Origin: an uncultured Clostridia bacterium
Lineage (GTDB): Bacteria; Bacillota; Clostridia; Oscillospirales; Acutalibacteraceae
Length of the DNA: 13,896 nt
Assembly: GCA_945221685.1 (NCBI GenBank)
Contig: CALYNN010000029.1
Coordinates: 1-13,896, forward strand
Reading direction: 5' to 3'
The notes under the pieces are model-generated. The model saw only the letters and a program-made list of their open reading frames with translations, was not told where the DNA came from and searched no databases. Below are positions 5,726 to 13,324 of the stretch, piece by piece; the first letter of the stretch is position 1, and each line of letters opens with the position of its first letter. The translations under genes were made by a program, and so were the position numbers.

Positions 5726-6469
5726 ATGGAATATATTAAGGTAACAAAGGATAACATTGAAAAAGAGCATATTTGCTGTGCTATTTCAAATAACAGTGAT
5801 ATTCAGGTTTCGTCAAAAAAGAGCTGGCTATCCGAAAGATTAGACGACGGCTTGGTTTTTCTTAAAAGCGTTCAGAGAGGAAAATGCTTTATTGAATACA
5901 TACCTGCGGAAAATGCTTGGACTCCCATTGCTGCAGATAATTATATGTATATAAATTGCCTTTGGGTTTCAGGTGCTCTAAAGGGTAACGGGTATTCAAA
6001 CGATTTGCTGAATCAGTGCATTGAGGACAGCAGGGCAAAGGAAAGATCCGGATTATGCATCCTTTCCTCCGCAAAGAAAAAGCCTTTTCTTGCAGATCCA
6101 AAATATCTAACATATAAGGGATTTACTGTTTGCGACGAAGCTGATAACGGAATTCAGCTATGGCATTTGCCTTTTGAAAACAGCAAAGCTCCCGAGTTCA
6201 AGGATTGTGCAAAGCATCCTCATATTGAGGAGCAGGGTTATGTTGTTTATTATACTAACCAATGTCCCTTTACTGCAAAGTATGTGCCGATAATTGAAAA
6301 TCTGGCAAAGGAAAACAACGTACCCTTTAAGGCCATACATATAACCGATAAGAAAGCGGCGCAGTGTGCGCCTACCCCTGTCACAAGCTATGCCTTGTTT
6401 AAAAACGGAGAATATATAACCAACGAAATTTTGTCGGAAAAGAAATTTTTAAAAATGATTGAGGAATAA
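5726..6469 (+). CDS. GNAT N-acetyltransferase with C-terminal YoaP-like domain
   Basis: A 247-residue cytoplasmic protein with two parts. Residues about 40-135 form a GNAT fold: LWVSGALKGNGYSNDLL (79-95) is the acetyl-CoA pyrophosphate loop (V-x-G-x-x-K-G-x-G). From about residue 165 the protein resembles the YoaP-like domain, with YYTNQCPFTAKYVP (C180, a CxxT thioredoxin-like motif) and TPVTSYALFKNG, whose proline is placed like the cis-proline of thioredoxin folds. Both parts occur together in Bacillus YoaP. The substrate is unknown; a thiol- or toxin-modifying role is only a guess. ATG 5726 has GGAGGA 9 bases upstream, inside the end of the flavoprotein gene. It lies 4 bases after that gene and so is in the same operon. 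Confidence 0.82.
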   Translation: MEYIKVTKDNIEKEHICCAISNNSDIQVSSKKSWLSERLDDGLVFLKSVQRGKCFIEYIPAENAWTPIAADNYMYINCLWVSGALKGNGYSNDLLNQCIEDSRAKERSGLCILSSAKKKPFLADPKYLTYKGFTVCDEADNGIQLWHLPFENSKAPEFKDCAKHPHIEEQGYVVYYTNQCPFTAKYVPIIENLAKENNVPFKAIHITDKKAAQCAPTPVTSYALFKNGEYITNEILSEKKFLKMIEE

Positions 6470-6594
6470 TATGTGTTTGGAAAAGCTGTTTCCGTCACGG
6501 TGTCTGTAAAGTCTGCCGAGAGCATCATTCTCTGTCCAAACGAAAAAGACCTGTGCACTGCGAAAAAAGAGAAAAGGAAAGTGAATTTATTAGA

Positions 6595-7503
6595 ATGGAA
6601 CACATTATTGAAATAGAACACCTGTGTAAGTCCTTCGGAAGCATAAAAGCGGTTCAGGATTTATCCTTTGTTGTTAATCGAGGCGAATTGTTTGCTTTTT
6701 TAGGCGTTAACGGCGCAGGAAAATCCACAACGATTTCAATGCTTTGCGGTCAGCTGAAAAAGGATAGCGGTAAAATAACGGTTTGTTCAGAGGATGCAGA
6801 GCAAAGCTTTGATAAAATCAGCAGAAAAATCGGTGTTGTTTTTCAAAACTCCGTACTTGATGCTCCGCTTTCGGTTCGTGATAATCTCCGAAGCCGTGCG
6901 GCACTTTACGGAATTACAGGAAAGGAATTTGAAAAAATACTCACTGAGCTTGCAAGGCTTCTTGGTTTTTCCGATTTACTCAGCCGTCCGCTCGGCAAGC
7001 TTTCAGGAGGTCAAAAAAGGCGAATTGACATTGCCCGTGCCCTTTTGCACGAGCCGGAAATATTAATTCTTGATGAGCCTACAACGGGACTTGACCCTCA
7101 AACAAGAAGACTTTTGTGGAATACAATTAATACCCTGCGCCGGGAAAAGCAGATGACAGTATTTTTGACTACTCACTATATGGAGGAGGCGGCAGATGCC
7201 GACTATATCGTTATTCTTGACAGTGGAAAAATTGCGGCAAAGGGTACTCCGCTTTCGTTGAAAAACGAATACGCAGGAGATTTCATTACCCTTTACGGTA
7301 TAAATGAAAGTGATATTAAGCAGCTTGGAGTACCTTATGAAGCAATAAGAGACGCGTTCAGAATTGCAGTTGCAGATACCTCAAAGGCAACGGAATTGAT
7401 ACTGTCACACCCCTTGCTGTTTAAGGATTATGAAATAATAAAGGGCAATATGGACGATGTTTTCCTTGCCATTACCGGTAAGAAGCTTGCAGGAGGTGAG
7501 TAG
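6595..7503 (+). CDS. ABC-2 type exporter, ATP-binding protein
   Basis: ATPase subunit of an ABC-2 (drug/lipid export type) transporter, 302 residues, acting at the inner face of the membrane. All motifs are present: Walker A GVNGAGKST (37-45), Q-loop Q84, signature LSGGQ (136-140), Walker B ILILDEP (156-162) and the switch histidine H194 in TTHYMEEA. The C-terminal 80 residues form the extra domain usual in this subfamily, ending DDVFLAITGK. ATG 6595 is chosen because it starts the family's usual MEHIIEI opening. The ribosome site there is poor (AAAAGG 17 bases away), and an in-frame GTG at 6553 would add 14 charged residues. The permease starts two bases after its stop. The substrate is probably a small hydrophobic compound, by analogy only. 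Confidence 0.94.
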   Translation: MEHIIEIEHLCKSFGSIKAVQDLSFVVNRGELFAFLGVNGAGKSTTISMLCGQLKKDSGKITVCSEDAEQSFDKISRKIGVVFQNSVLDAPLSVRDNLRSRAALYGITGKEFEKILTELARLLGFSDLLSRPLGKLSGGQKRRIDIARALLHEPEILILDEPTTGLDPQTRRLLWNTINTLRREKQMTVFLTTHYMEEAADADYIVILDSGKIAAKGTPLSLKNEYAGDFITLYGINESDIKQLGVPYEAIRDAFRIAVADTSKATELILSHPLLFKDYEIIKGNMDDVFLAITGKKLAGGE

Positions 7504-7504
7504 T

Positions 7505-8395
7505 ATGACCGGCTTAACTAATATAGTACGCAGAAATCTGCGCTTGTTTTTCAAGGATAAGGGAATGTTCTTTTCAACGCTTATAACACCGATTATTTTG
7601 CTTGTTCTGTATGCTACATTTCTTGCTAAGATATATAGGGATAGCTACGCTTCGGCATTGCCGCAGGGAGTTGTTATTCCCGATGAGCTTTTAGACGGCA
7701 CGGTTGTTTGTCAGCTTACCTCATCTCTTTTGGCTGTATGCTGTGTTACCGTTTCCTTTTGTGCAAATCTGCTTATGATTAGCGATAAGGCAAGCGGTGC
7801 GATAAATGATTTTAGGGTTTCGCCTGTTAAGCACTCAACTCTTGCAGTAGGCTATTATATAGCTTCGGTTGCAAGTACACTGATTATTACCCTTTCCGCT
7901 CTTGCTGTTTGCTTTGTGTATATCGGCGTTAAGGGTTGGTATTTATCTGTTGCCGATGTGTTTTGTGTTATTGGTGATGTGCTTTTGCTTACTCTGTTCG
8001 GTACTGCCGTTTCATCCTGCGTTAATTTCTTCTTAAGCACAAACGGTCAGGCATCTGCCGTGGGAACCATTGTCAGTGCGGGATACGGCTTTTTATGCGG
8101 CGCATATATGCCTATTTCAAATTTCTCGCAAGGGCTTCAGGATGCGTTGATGTTTCTTCCGGGTACATATGGCACAAGCCTTATTCGAAATCATATGCTT
8201 CGCGGAGTTTTCGCAGAAATGGAATCATACGGCTTTCCCGATGAGGTGATGGTCGGAATTCGCGACAGCATTGATTGCAATTTGTATTTTAACGGCAACT
8301 CGGTTTCAACAGGAATAATGGTAACGGTGCTTATCGGCTCGGTTTTGCTGTTCACCGGCATTTTTGTATTGCTGAATGCGCTTAAAAAAAGGTGA
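7505..8395 (+). CDS. ABC-2 type exporter, permease
   Basis: Membrane subunit partnered with the ATPase immediately upstream, 296 residues. It has the ABC-2 layout of six hydrophobic segments, at about 21-41, 68-92, 115-140, 150-175, 183-203 and 270-291. An extracellular loop follows the first, a second large loop (about 220-265) lies before the last, and the family signature region GAYMPISNFSQGLQ falls at 199-212. ISDKASGAINDFRVSPV (92-108) is the cytoplasmic coupling region. The ATG at 7505 has AGGAGGTGAG 5-6 bases upstream and begins one base after the ATPase stop, so the two are translationally coupled. An in-frame ATG at 7457 lies within the ATPase gene and is unlikely. With TetR upstream it fits a regulated efflux pump. 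Confidence 0.92.
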   Translation: MTGLTNIVRRNLRLFFKDKGMFFSTLITPIILLVLYATFLAKIYRDSYASALPQGVVIPDELLDGTVVCQLTSSLLAVCCVTVSFCANLLMISDKASGAINDFRVSPVKHSTLAVGYYIASVASTLIITLSALAVCFVYIGVKGWYLSVADVFCVIGDVLLLTLFGTAVSSCVNFFLSTNGQASAVGTIVSAGYGFLCGAYMPISNFSQGLQDALMFLPGTYGTSLIRNHMLRGVFAEMESYGFPDEVMVGIRDSIDCNLYFNGNSVSTGIMVTVLIGSVLLFTGIFVLLNALKKR

Positions 8396-8450
8396 TTATA
8401 TTATACTGTATTTCTTATAAGAGCGTGTTTTATCAGGGAAGATTATATCT

Positions 8451-9248
8451 ATGAATAACAGAAAAAATAAATCAGCCTATGAGGATTGGAATCCGTGGCA
8501 CGGATGTACTAAAATAAGTCCCGGCTGCAAATACTGCTATGTTTACAGGCAGGACGAAATGTACGGCAGTGCAACGGCAAGCTCTCTGTGCAAAAAAAAT
8601 TTGGATTTCGATAAGCCAATCAAGAGAAAAAGAGACAGGTCATACAAAATTCCGCCTAATTCAATAGTATTTACCTGCTTTACATCGGACTTCCTGTTAG
8701 ATGATGCTGATGAGTGGCGAGATGAATGTTGGAAAATGATGAAAGAACGCTCGGATTGCTATTTCTATTTTTTTACAAAGCGAATACACCGACTTAAAGA
8801 GTGCCTGCCTGATGATTGGGGAAACGGCTACGACAATGTAATAATAGGCTGTACTGTTGAAAATCAGGAAATGGCAGATTACCGTTTACCTATTTTCAGG
8901 GAATTGCCCATAAAGCATAAATCAATAATCATTGCGCCGATAATAGAAAAAATTGATATTTCAAATTATTTGGACAGCACCATAGAGGAGGTTTCCGTGG
9001 GAGGCGAATCGGGAACCGACGCAAGACCCTGTGATTACGAGTGGATTTTATATTTACGAGAGCAGTGCATTAATGCAAATGTGCCCTTTAGATTTCATCA
9101 AACAGGTGCAAAACTTATTAAAGACGGAAAGGAATACCGTATTCTGCGCCGTTATCAGCATTCTCAGGCAAAAAAGGCAAATATCAATTTCCGTATAGGA
9201 AAGTATCTGATACCCGAAACGATAGATTACAAAATAAGCAAAGAATAA
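8451..9248 (+). CDS. DUF5131 family protein (phage Gp37/Gp68-like)
   Basis: A 265-residue protein of the DUF5131 (Gp37/Gp68) family, which is found in phages and in many bacterial genomes. The hallmark N-terminus WNPWHGCTKISPGCKYCY is present, with C19, C26 and C29 in a C-x6-C-x2-C arrangement that recalls a radical-SAM cluster site with altered spacing. Further family features are FTKRIHRL, then GCTVENQEMADYRLPIFRELP, and SVGGESGTDARPCDYEWI near residue 183. The usual final FKQWG is replaced by FHQTGAKL. It starts 55 bases after the permease, with GGGAAG upstream and no strong promoter visible. No phage genes surround it, so it looks like a chromosomal accessory gene. The biochemical reaction is not known to me. 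Confidence 0.85.
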   Translation: MNNRKNKSAYEDWNPWHGCTKISPGCKYCYVYRQDEMYGSATASSLCKKNLDFDKPIKRKRDRSYKIPPNSIVFTCFTSDFLLDDADEWRDECWKMMKERSDCYFYFFTKRIHRLKECLPDDWGNGYDNVIIGCTVENQEMADYRLPIFRELPIKHKSIIIAPIIEKIDISNYLDSTIEEVSVGGESGTDARPCDYEWILYLREQCINANVPFRFHQTGAKLIKDGKEYRILRRYQHSQAKKANINFRIGKYLIPETIDYKISKE

Positions 9249-9283
9249 TTTTAGATAATCAAAACAGAAATGGGGGAGATTTT

Positions 9284-9484
9284 ATGAAAAATAAAAGCAA
9301 AATGTTTTTAACCATAGGTGTGGTTTTATTGATTTTTGCAGTGGTATTTACGGCTGTGGCATTGTTTAATCCGCAAATGTCTTTTCCGTGGTCAAACGCA
9401 TTTACCTACGGATTATATACAGGCTATGGTATTGTAACCCTTGCAATGTTTATACTTGCCGCAAAATTTAAGAAAACGAAATGA
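9284..9484 (+). CDS. Small two-helix membrane protein
   Basis: I do not recognise this 66-residue protein as a named family. It has a lysine-rich N-terminus, a hydrophobic helix at about residues 8-28, a short loop with NPQMSFPWSNAF, a second helix at about 37-60 and a lysine-rich end, so both ends should face the cytoplasm. GGGGGAG sits 8 bases before the ATG, a strong ribosome site that supports it as a real gene. Its stop codon overlaps an ATG at 9481, and the DUF4097-type gene begins 15 bases later, so the two are probably translated together and may interact in the membrane. Confidence 0.72.
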   Translation: MKNKSKMFLTIGVVLLIFAVVFTAVALFNPQMSFPWSNAFTYGLYTGYGIVTLAMFILAAKFKKTK

Positions 9485-9498
9485 TAGGGGGAATAAAT

Positions 9499-10644
9499 AT
9501 GAAAAATAAACACAATGTGAATCCTTTATTACACGCATTATTGCCTATAATTATTACAATAGCATACATTTTAATCGGATTTATATTCGATTCGGGATGG
9601 GCAATCGGCTGGATATTGTTCCTGTTAATTCCCATTGTTGAAACCCTAATAAACGCCATTAACACAAAAAATCCGTCGCATTTTGCATATCCTGTTTTGG
9701 TAGCGGCAATATTTTTGTTTACCGGTATGATGTGGGGACTTTGGCATCCTATGTGGGTACTGTTTGTTACCATTCCTGCATATTATGCAGTATGCGACGC
9801 TGTAAAAAAGCAAAAGGCACAGCAGCCTGAAAATCAGCAGGAGCCATATTCTGCCGACGGAGAAAATGTATATTATCAGCCGCCTGTTGAGGTACCGCAG
9901 CAGCAGTCCAAAAACGGTATTACTGCTATAATTATAACAGCTATTATTTGTGCCGCGGTTGTTGCGGTAATAGCTATAATTTGCACATTTGCCTGGCTGA
10001 GTGGCGGAAGCATCAATGTTCACGGAATTTTTGATGATGATACCAAAATCACCGAAAGCTATGTTAAAGGGCCGTACAATGTTGCAACCGACGGTATTGA
10101 GATGATTGATATTGAGTGGGTAAACGGCAATGTTGATTTGCAGTATTACGACGGTGATACTATTTACATTGAGGAATCGGCTTCAAACGATAAACACCCG
10201 ATGACCTATAAGGTGGATAACAGAACGCTTTATATTTGCGAGTTTTCAAATAATTCAAAGGCTGCATTTAAAAACAAGACAAATAAGGATTTAACCGTAA
10301 AATTACCGTCGGATTTTAAAGTGTATGAGCTTTCGATGGATATTGTTTCGGCAAATGTTACCGCGTCACAGCTGAATACAAATGAGCTTGAAATGAATTC
10401 AGTCAGCGGCAATACTCATATTTCATTTAAAGAACAGCCAAGGAGTATTGAAATGGATACCGTCAGCGGTGATATTCAGCTTGTTTTGCCGGAGGATATA
10501 ACAGGCTATTCTATATCAAAGGATAGCGTTTCAGGCTCTGTTAACACAAACGATTTCGGTAACGCTCTTAATTACGGCGACGGCTACACAAGAATTGAGC
10601 TTGACTCGGTAAGCGGTAATTTAACCGTTGAAAAGGATAAATAA
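9499..10644 (+). CDS. Membrane-anchored DUF4097-type beta-repeat protein
   Basis: A 381-residue membrane protein. The N-terminal 100 residues hold four hydrophobic segments (about 11-31, 35-55, 62-82, 84-100). A glutamine- and proline-rich linker (about 103-138) follows, then one more helix (141-167). The rest, about 170-381, is a predicted extracytoplasmic beta-strand domain of the DUF4097 kind. The motif V-S-(A/G)-(N/D/S) recurs at 283, 302, 322, 344 and 371, roughly every 20 residues, as in a stacked beta-helix. Related domains are found in proteins next to PspC-type and Lia-type envelope factors; a similar role here is inference. ATG 9499 is used because AGGGGGA precedes it by 7 bases; the ATG at 9481 lacks one. 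YbjQ follows after 24 bases. Confidence 0.8.
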   Translation: MKNKHNVNPLLHALLPIIITIAYILIGFIFDSGWAIGWILFLLIPIVETLINAINTKNPSHFAYPVLVAAIFLFTGMMWGLWHPMWVLFVTIPAYYAVCDAVKKQKAQQPENQQEPYSADGENVYYQPPVEVPQQQSKNGITAIIITAIICAAVVAVIAIICTFAWLSGGSINVHGIFDDDTKITESYVKGPYNVATDGIEMIDIEWVNGNVDLQYYDGDTIYIEESASNDKHPMTYKVDNRTLYICEFSNNSKAAFKNKTNKDLTVKLPSDFKVYELSMDIVSANVTASQLNTNELEMNSVSGNTHISFKEQPRSIEMDTVSGDIQLVLPEDITGYSISKDSVSGSVNTNDFGNALNYGDGYTRIELDSVSGNLTVEKDK

Positions 10645-10668
10645 AAATTTTTATAAGGAGAATTAATT

Positions 10669-10980
10669 ATGTTAGTAGTAACAACAGAAACAATTTCAGG
10701 AAAAAATTTGGAAATGCTGGGCTTGGTTGCAGGCAACACAGTGCGCTCAAAAAATCTTGTTAAGGATTTCGGTGCAGGAATGAAATCAATAGTAGGCGGC
10801 GAGCTTGGCTCTTACCAAAAAATGCTTGCCGAGGCACGCGATATAGCCTTGCAGAGAATGGTGCAGCAGGCGCAGGAAATGGGCGCCGACGCAGTAGTTA
10901 ATGTTAGATTTTCAAGCTCTGCCATAATGCAGGGCGCGGCAGAAATTGTTGCCTCAGGCACGGCAGTAAAATTTGTTTAA
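10669..10980 (+). CDS. YbjQ family protein
   Basis: A 103-residue cytoplasmic protein of the YbjQ (heavy-metal-binding domain-like) family, a small oligomeric fold of unclear function. The diagnostic features are the opening VVTTETISGKN, the central GLVAGNTVRSKN and LGSYQKMLAEARDIALQRM, and the terminal MGADAVVNVRFSSSA. Length is typical. The ATG has AAGGAGAA 7-8 bases upstream. It lies 24 bases after the DUF4097-type gene and 17 bases before the zinc-ribbon gene. YbjQ genes often accompany small membrane and stress proteins, but a precise role is not established. Confidence 0.9.
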   Translation: MLVVTTETISGKNLEMLGLVAGNTVRSKNLVKDFGAGMKSIVGGELGSYQKMLAEARDIALQRMVQQAQEMGADAVVNVRFSSSAIMQGAAEIVASGTAVKFV

Positions 10981-10997
10981 TTTAAAAGGTAATGATT

Positions 10998-11258
10998 ATG
11001 AGTGAAAAAATTTGTCAAAGCTGCGGTATGCCCATTACTGCTAATGAGCAGTTAGGCACAAACAGCGACGGAAGCATAAACAACGATTATTGCAAATACT
11101 GCTACGAAAACGGTGAGTTTATTGATAAGGTTTCTATGGAGGAATATATTGATATGTGCTCACAGTACGGAGAGCAGGCAGGTATGACAAACGATGAAAT
11201 GCGAAAGCTCTGTACCGAGTTGTTTCCAACACTGAAAAGGTGGAAGAGCGAAAATTAA
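10998..11258 (+). CDS. Putative zinc-ribbon domain protein
   Basis: An 86-residue cytoplasmic protein of the putative zinc-ribbon family recognised by an opening CQSCGMP and an inner DYCKYCYENG. The likely zinc ligands are C6, C9, C32 and C35. The second half is helical and acidic, with the typical MTNDEMRKLCTELFPTLKRW ending. ATG 10998 is preferred to the in-frame ATG at 10992 because AAAAGG is 8 bases from it and the family begins MSEKICQSC. It is the last gene of the plus-strand block and is followed by a hairpin terminator at 11281. Function is unknown; members are widespread in anaerobic Firmicutes. Confidence 0.88.
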   Translation: MSEKICQSCGMPITANEQLGTNSDGSINNDYCKYCYENGEFIDKVSMEEYIDMCSQYGEQAGMTNDEMRKLCTELFPTLKRWKSEN

Positions 11259-11280
11259 ATAGCATTATCTTTTTAGGTAT

Positions 11281-11326
11281 AAAAAAATACCGCCTCCGAA
11301 TTTTTAACGGAGCGCGGTGTTTTTTA
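11281..11326. terminator. Bidirectional terminator between convergent genes
   Basis: ACCGCCTCCG (11289-11298) pairs with CGGAGCGCGGT (11308-11318), leaving one bulged G, around an A/T-rich loop. The stem is flanked by seven A residues on the left and a T run (11320-11325) on the right, so it can end transcripts from both strands. It separates the zinc-ribbon gene from the converging esterase gene. Confidence 0.88.
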
Positions 11327-12340
11327 TTCTATTACGCCTGTTTCCTTTAGAAATTCAACCATTTTATAAGGCCATTCCTCTGCCTTCTCTCCTTCACCCA
11401 AGGCAAAGCCGTGGCGGCCTCCGGGGTATATGATAAGTCGGCAGGCAACGCCGTTTTCTTCAAGAATAGGCTTAACCTCCAGGCAGTTTGTTTTAGGCGG
11501 AACAGTGGGGTCGTTTTCCATAGAAAACATAAAAACAGGAGGATAATCTTTGTTTATAAGATTTTGAATACTAAGCCTTTGGCTTTCCTCCTCGGTAAAT
11601 CTGTCGCCCAGAAAAATCATATCACAGGTTATATTAAAGGTTTGACATTTTAAATCCATCATACCGTAGCCGCTGACTATTGCGTTAGGTCTTCCGTCAA
11701 TGTGGCTTAAATCGCCTGCCATACCGTTAATTTCGTCATATACGCCGTTAACGCTCATTGCAAGATGACCGCCTGCGGAATATCCCAGTGCAATGATTTG
11801 GTCGGGAATTATTCCCCATTCATCTGCATTTTTGCGCATAAGCTGAATTGCACGTATCATATCAAGCTGCATACAGGGATAGCGTGAGGGCGAAACTCTG
11901 TATGAAAGCACGATTGCGTGAAAGCCAAGCTCGTTGAGCTTTTGCGCAGTTTCAAAGCCCTCCTTTTGCATTGATACATAAAGATATGCTCCGCCCGGAA
12001 TAACAAGCACCGCAGGAGCTTTTTTATTCTTAAGCAAAAAAGGAACGATAAATGGCTTGTCGCCTCCGTCGTAAAGGGGGATTTCGTCAGGCTCCCACAG
12101 CGGCAGGCTTCGGCTGTCGTCATAGTCAATGATTATATCTTTGCCGTTCAAAAAATCAAGCATACCTGAAATTGTACCCTTAAGCCCCTTTGGTACAATT
12201 CGCATAAGGGTTTTAAATTTAAAGGGCATAAGCCACTTGAAAATATCGTTAATTTGCTTTACGGAGGTATATCTTTCGAGCTGGCGTGAAGAAAGCTCGT
12301 ATTTTTTTGCGTCCTTAAATCTGTTGCCTAATGTTAGCAT
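11324..12340 (-). CDS. Alpha/beta-hydrolase, acetyl-esterase-like
   Basis: A 338-residue serine hydrolase of the alpha/beta fold, near the BD-FAE/acetyl-xylan-esterase-like group. The oxyanion region is IPGGAY (114-119), the nucleophile elbow is GYSAGG with S188, and the likely acid and base are D277 (ENDPTVPP) and H310 (GGRHGF). No signal peptide is visible, so it probably acts in the cytoplasm on small acylated substrates, perhaps deacetylating imported sugars. About 90 residues come before the hydrolase core, longer than the minimal family. The ATG is preceded by AGAGGTG, which overlaps the stop region of the AraC gene upstream (13-base gap), so the two genes form an operon. The real substrate cannot be read. 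Confidence 0.87.
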   Translation of the reverse strand: MLTLGNRFKDAKKYELSSRQLERYTSVKQINDIFKWLMPFKFKTLMRIVPKGLKGTISGMLDFLNGKDIIIDYDDSRSLPLWEPDEIPLYDGGDKPFIVPFLLKNKKAPAVLVIPGGAYLYVSMQKEGFETAQKLNELGFHAIVLSYRVSPSRYPCMQLDMIRAIQLMRKNADEWGIIPDQIIALGYSAGGHLAMSVNGVYDEINGMAGDLSHIDGRPNAIVSGYGMMDLKCQTFNITCDMIFLGDRFTEEESQRLSIQNLINKDYPPVFMFSMENDPTVPPKTNCLEVKPILEENGVACRLIIYPGGRHGFALGEGEKAEEWPYKMVEFLKETGVIE

Positions 12341-12353
12341 AAAAGCACCTCTT

Positions 12354-13268
12354 TTATGAGTTAAGCCCGGGGCTGATAATTTTTTTCTTTTGCTTTGATT
12401 TTCTGTACGCCGCAGGAGTTATTCCTAAATGAGCCTTAAACAATCGGTTAAAGTGGCTGAGGCTTGCATATCCCAAAATATTAGAAATTTCTATAATAGG
12501 CGTGTCGGTATTTTTAAGTAGCTCGCAGGCCTTGTTCATCTTTATATTTTTAAGATATTCAACTACCGTTTTGCCTGTGTATTTCTTGAATTGCTCAATT
12601 ACAACCGGCGGCGAAAATCCGGCAAGCAGATAAACATCGTTTGCCGAGCAGCCGCAATATTCGGGCGAGTGTATTTTGTCAAGTATATCGGCAAACCATC
12701 GCGGACAGTCAAGCCTTGATGAAATCATATTTTTGTAAAGAATACATACTGCCTCAACAATCATTTCGCAAATAAGCACACGAAATTTTTCGTCGGCATT
12801 AAAGTTGAGAAGGCTGATTCTTTCGGCAATCCTTATAAAGTATTCAAGCTCACTTACCGATAAATGCGTTACGGCTTCGGCATTTTCAATAAGCTCGCAT
12901 ACGGAAATATCAATGGCACTGCAAAGGGCTTCAAGCTTTTGGGGAGTTACGCTGATATTTATATGAGTGCATTGCTTAGATGGAGAGGATACAATCCTGT
13001 GGCGGTCCCTTGGCTGAATAAGCTGAAGCGTGCCCTTGTGTAGAATGCGATGCTCTCCGTTTAACTCGTGAACAGCCTCGCCACTTGTTACGATAAAAAA
13101 TTCATAAAAATTATGGCAATGCAGAGAGGTTGTTTCAGCGCTCCACCAATGGCAGGCGACGCCGTATCTGTTTAGTGATTTATTGTTGTGATAATCTACT
13201 AAAAGCACTAAATTATCATCGCTGTTATTTGAATTTATGTTCAAATTGCACACATCTCCCGCTTGCAT
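12354..13268 (-). CDS. AraC family transcriptional regulator with N-terminal cupin
   Basis: A 304-residue cytoplasmic activator-type regulator. Residues about 38-93 form an AraC-type cupin (HCHNFYEFFIVTSGEAVHEL, then the LHKGTLQLIQPRDRHRI strand). The C-terminal 100 residues hold two helix-turn-helix units, with KMNKACELLKNTDTPIIEIS and GYASLSHFNRLFKAHLGITP being the canonical AraC signature. The ATG at 13268 has no good ribosome site. GGGAG (codons 3-5) lies 11 bases before an in-frame TTG at 13244, so translation may begin there and give 296 residues. A consensus promoter lies upstream. It drives the esterase and may also control the divergent PHP gene. A sugar ligand is likely from the family but not shown. 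Confidence 0.9.
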   Translation of the reverse strand: MQAGDVCNLNINSNNSDDNLVLLVDYHNNKSLNRYGVACHWWSAETTSLHCHNFYEFFIVTSGEAVHELNGEHRILHKGTLQLIQPRDRHRIVSSPSKQCTHINISVTPQKLEALCSAIDISVCELIENAEAVTHLSVSELEYFIRIAERISLLNFNADEKFRVLICEMIVEAVCILYKNMISSRLDCPRWFADILDKIHSPEYCGCSANDVYLLAGFSPPVVIEQFKKYTGKTVVEYLKNIKMNKACELLKNTDTPIIEISNILGYASLSHFNRLFKAHLGITPAAYRKSKQKKKIISPGLNS

Positions 13269-13282
13269 TGTTATATTGAAAT

Positions 13283-13310
13283 ATTATCATTTTAAATGCA
13301 GACTTGTCAA
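13283..13310 (-). promoter_or_regulatory. Promoter of the AraC-esterase operon
   Basis: On the minus strand a perfect -35 box TTGACA (13310-13305) is 16 bases before GATAAT (13288-13283), or 17 bases before the overlapping ATAATA. Transcription would start near 13276, leaving almost no leader before the ATG at 13268 and a more usual leader before the TTG at 13244. Confidence 0.68.
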
Positions 13311-13324
13311 TAAAATACAAGAAA

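Noticed and set aside
6388..6621. Minus-strand 77-codon frame across the spacer before the ATPase gene
   Set aside because: No ribosome site or recognisable motif, and it runs antisense through the ends of two real genes.
8396..8450. Separate promoter between the permease and DUF5131 genes
   Set aside because: Several TATA-like boxes occur, but none has a matching -35 at 16-18 bases, so I cannot tell whether a new transcript starts here.
8451..9248. Prophage remnant around the DUF5131 gene
   Set aside because: No integrase, capsid, tail, lysis or attachment-site repeats are visible on either side.
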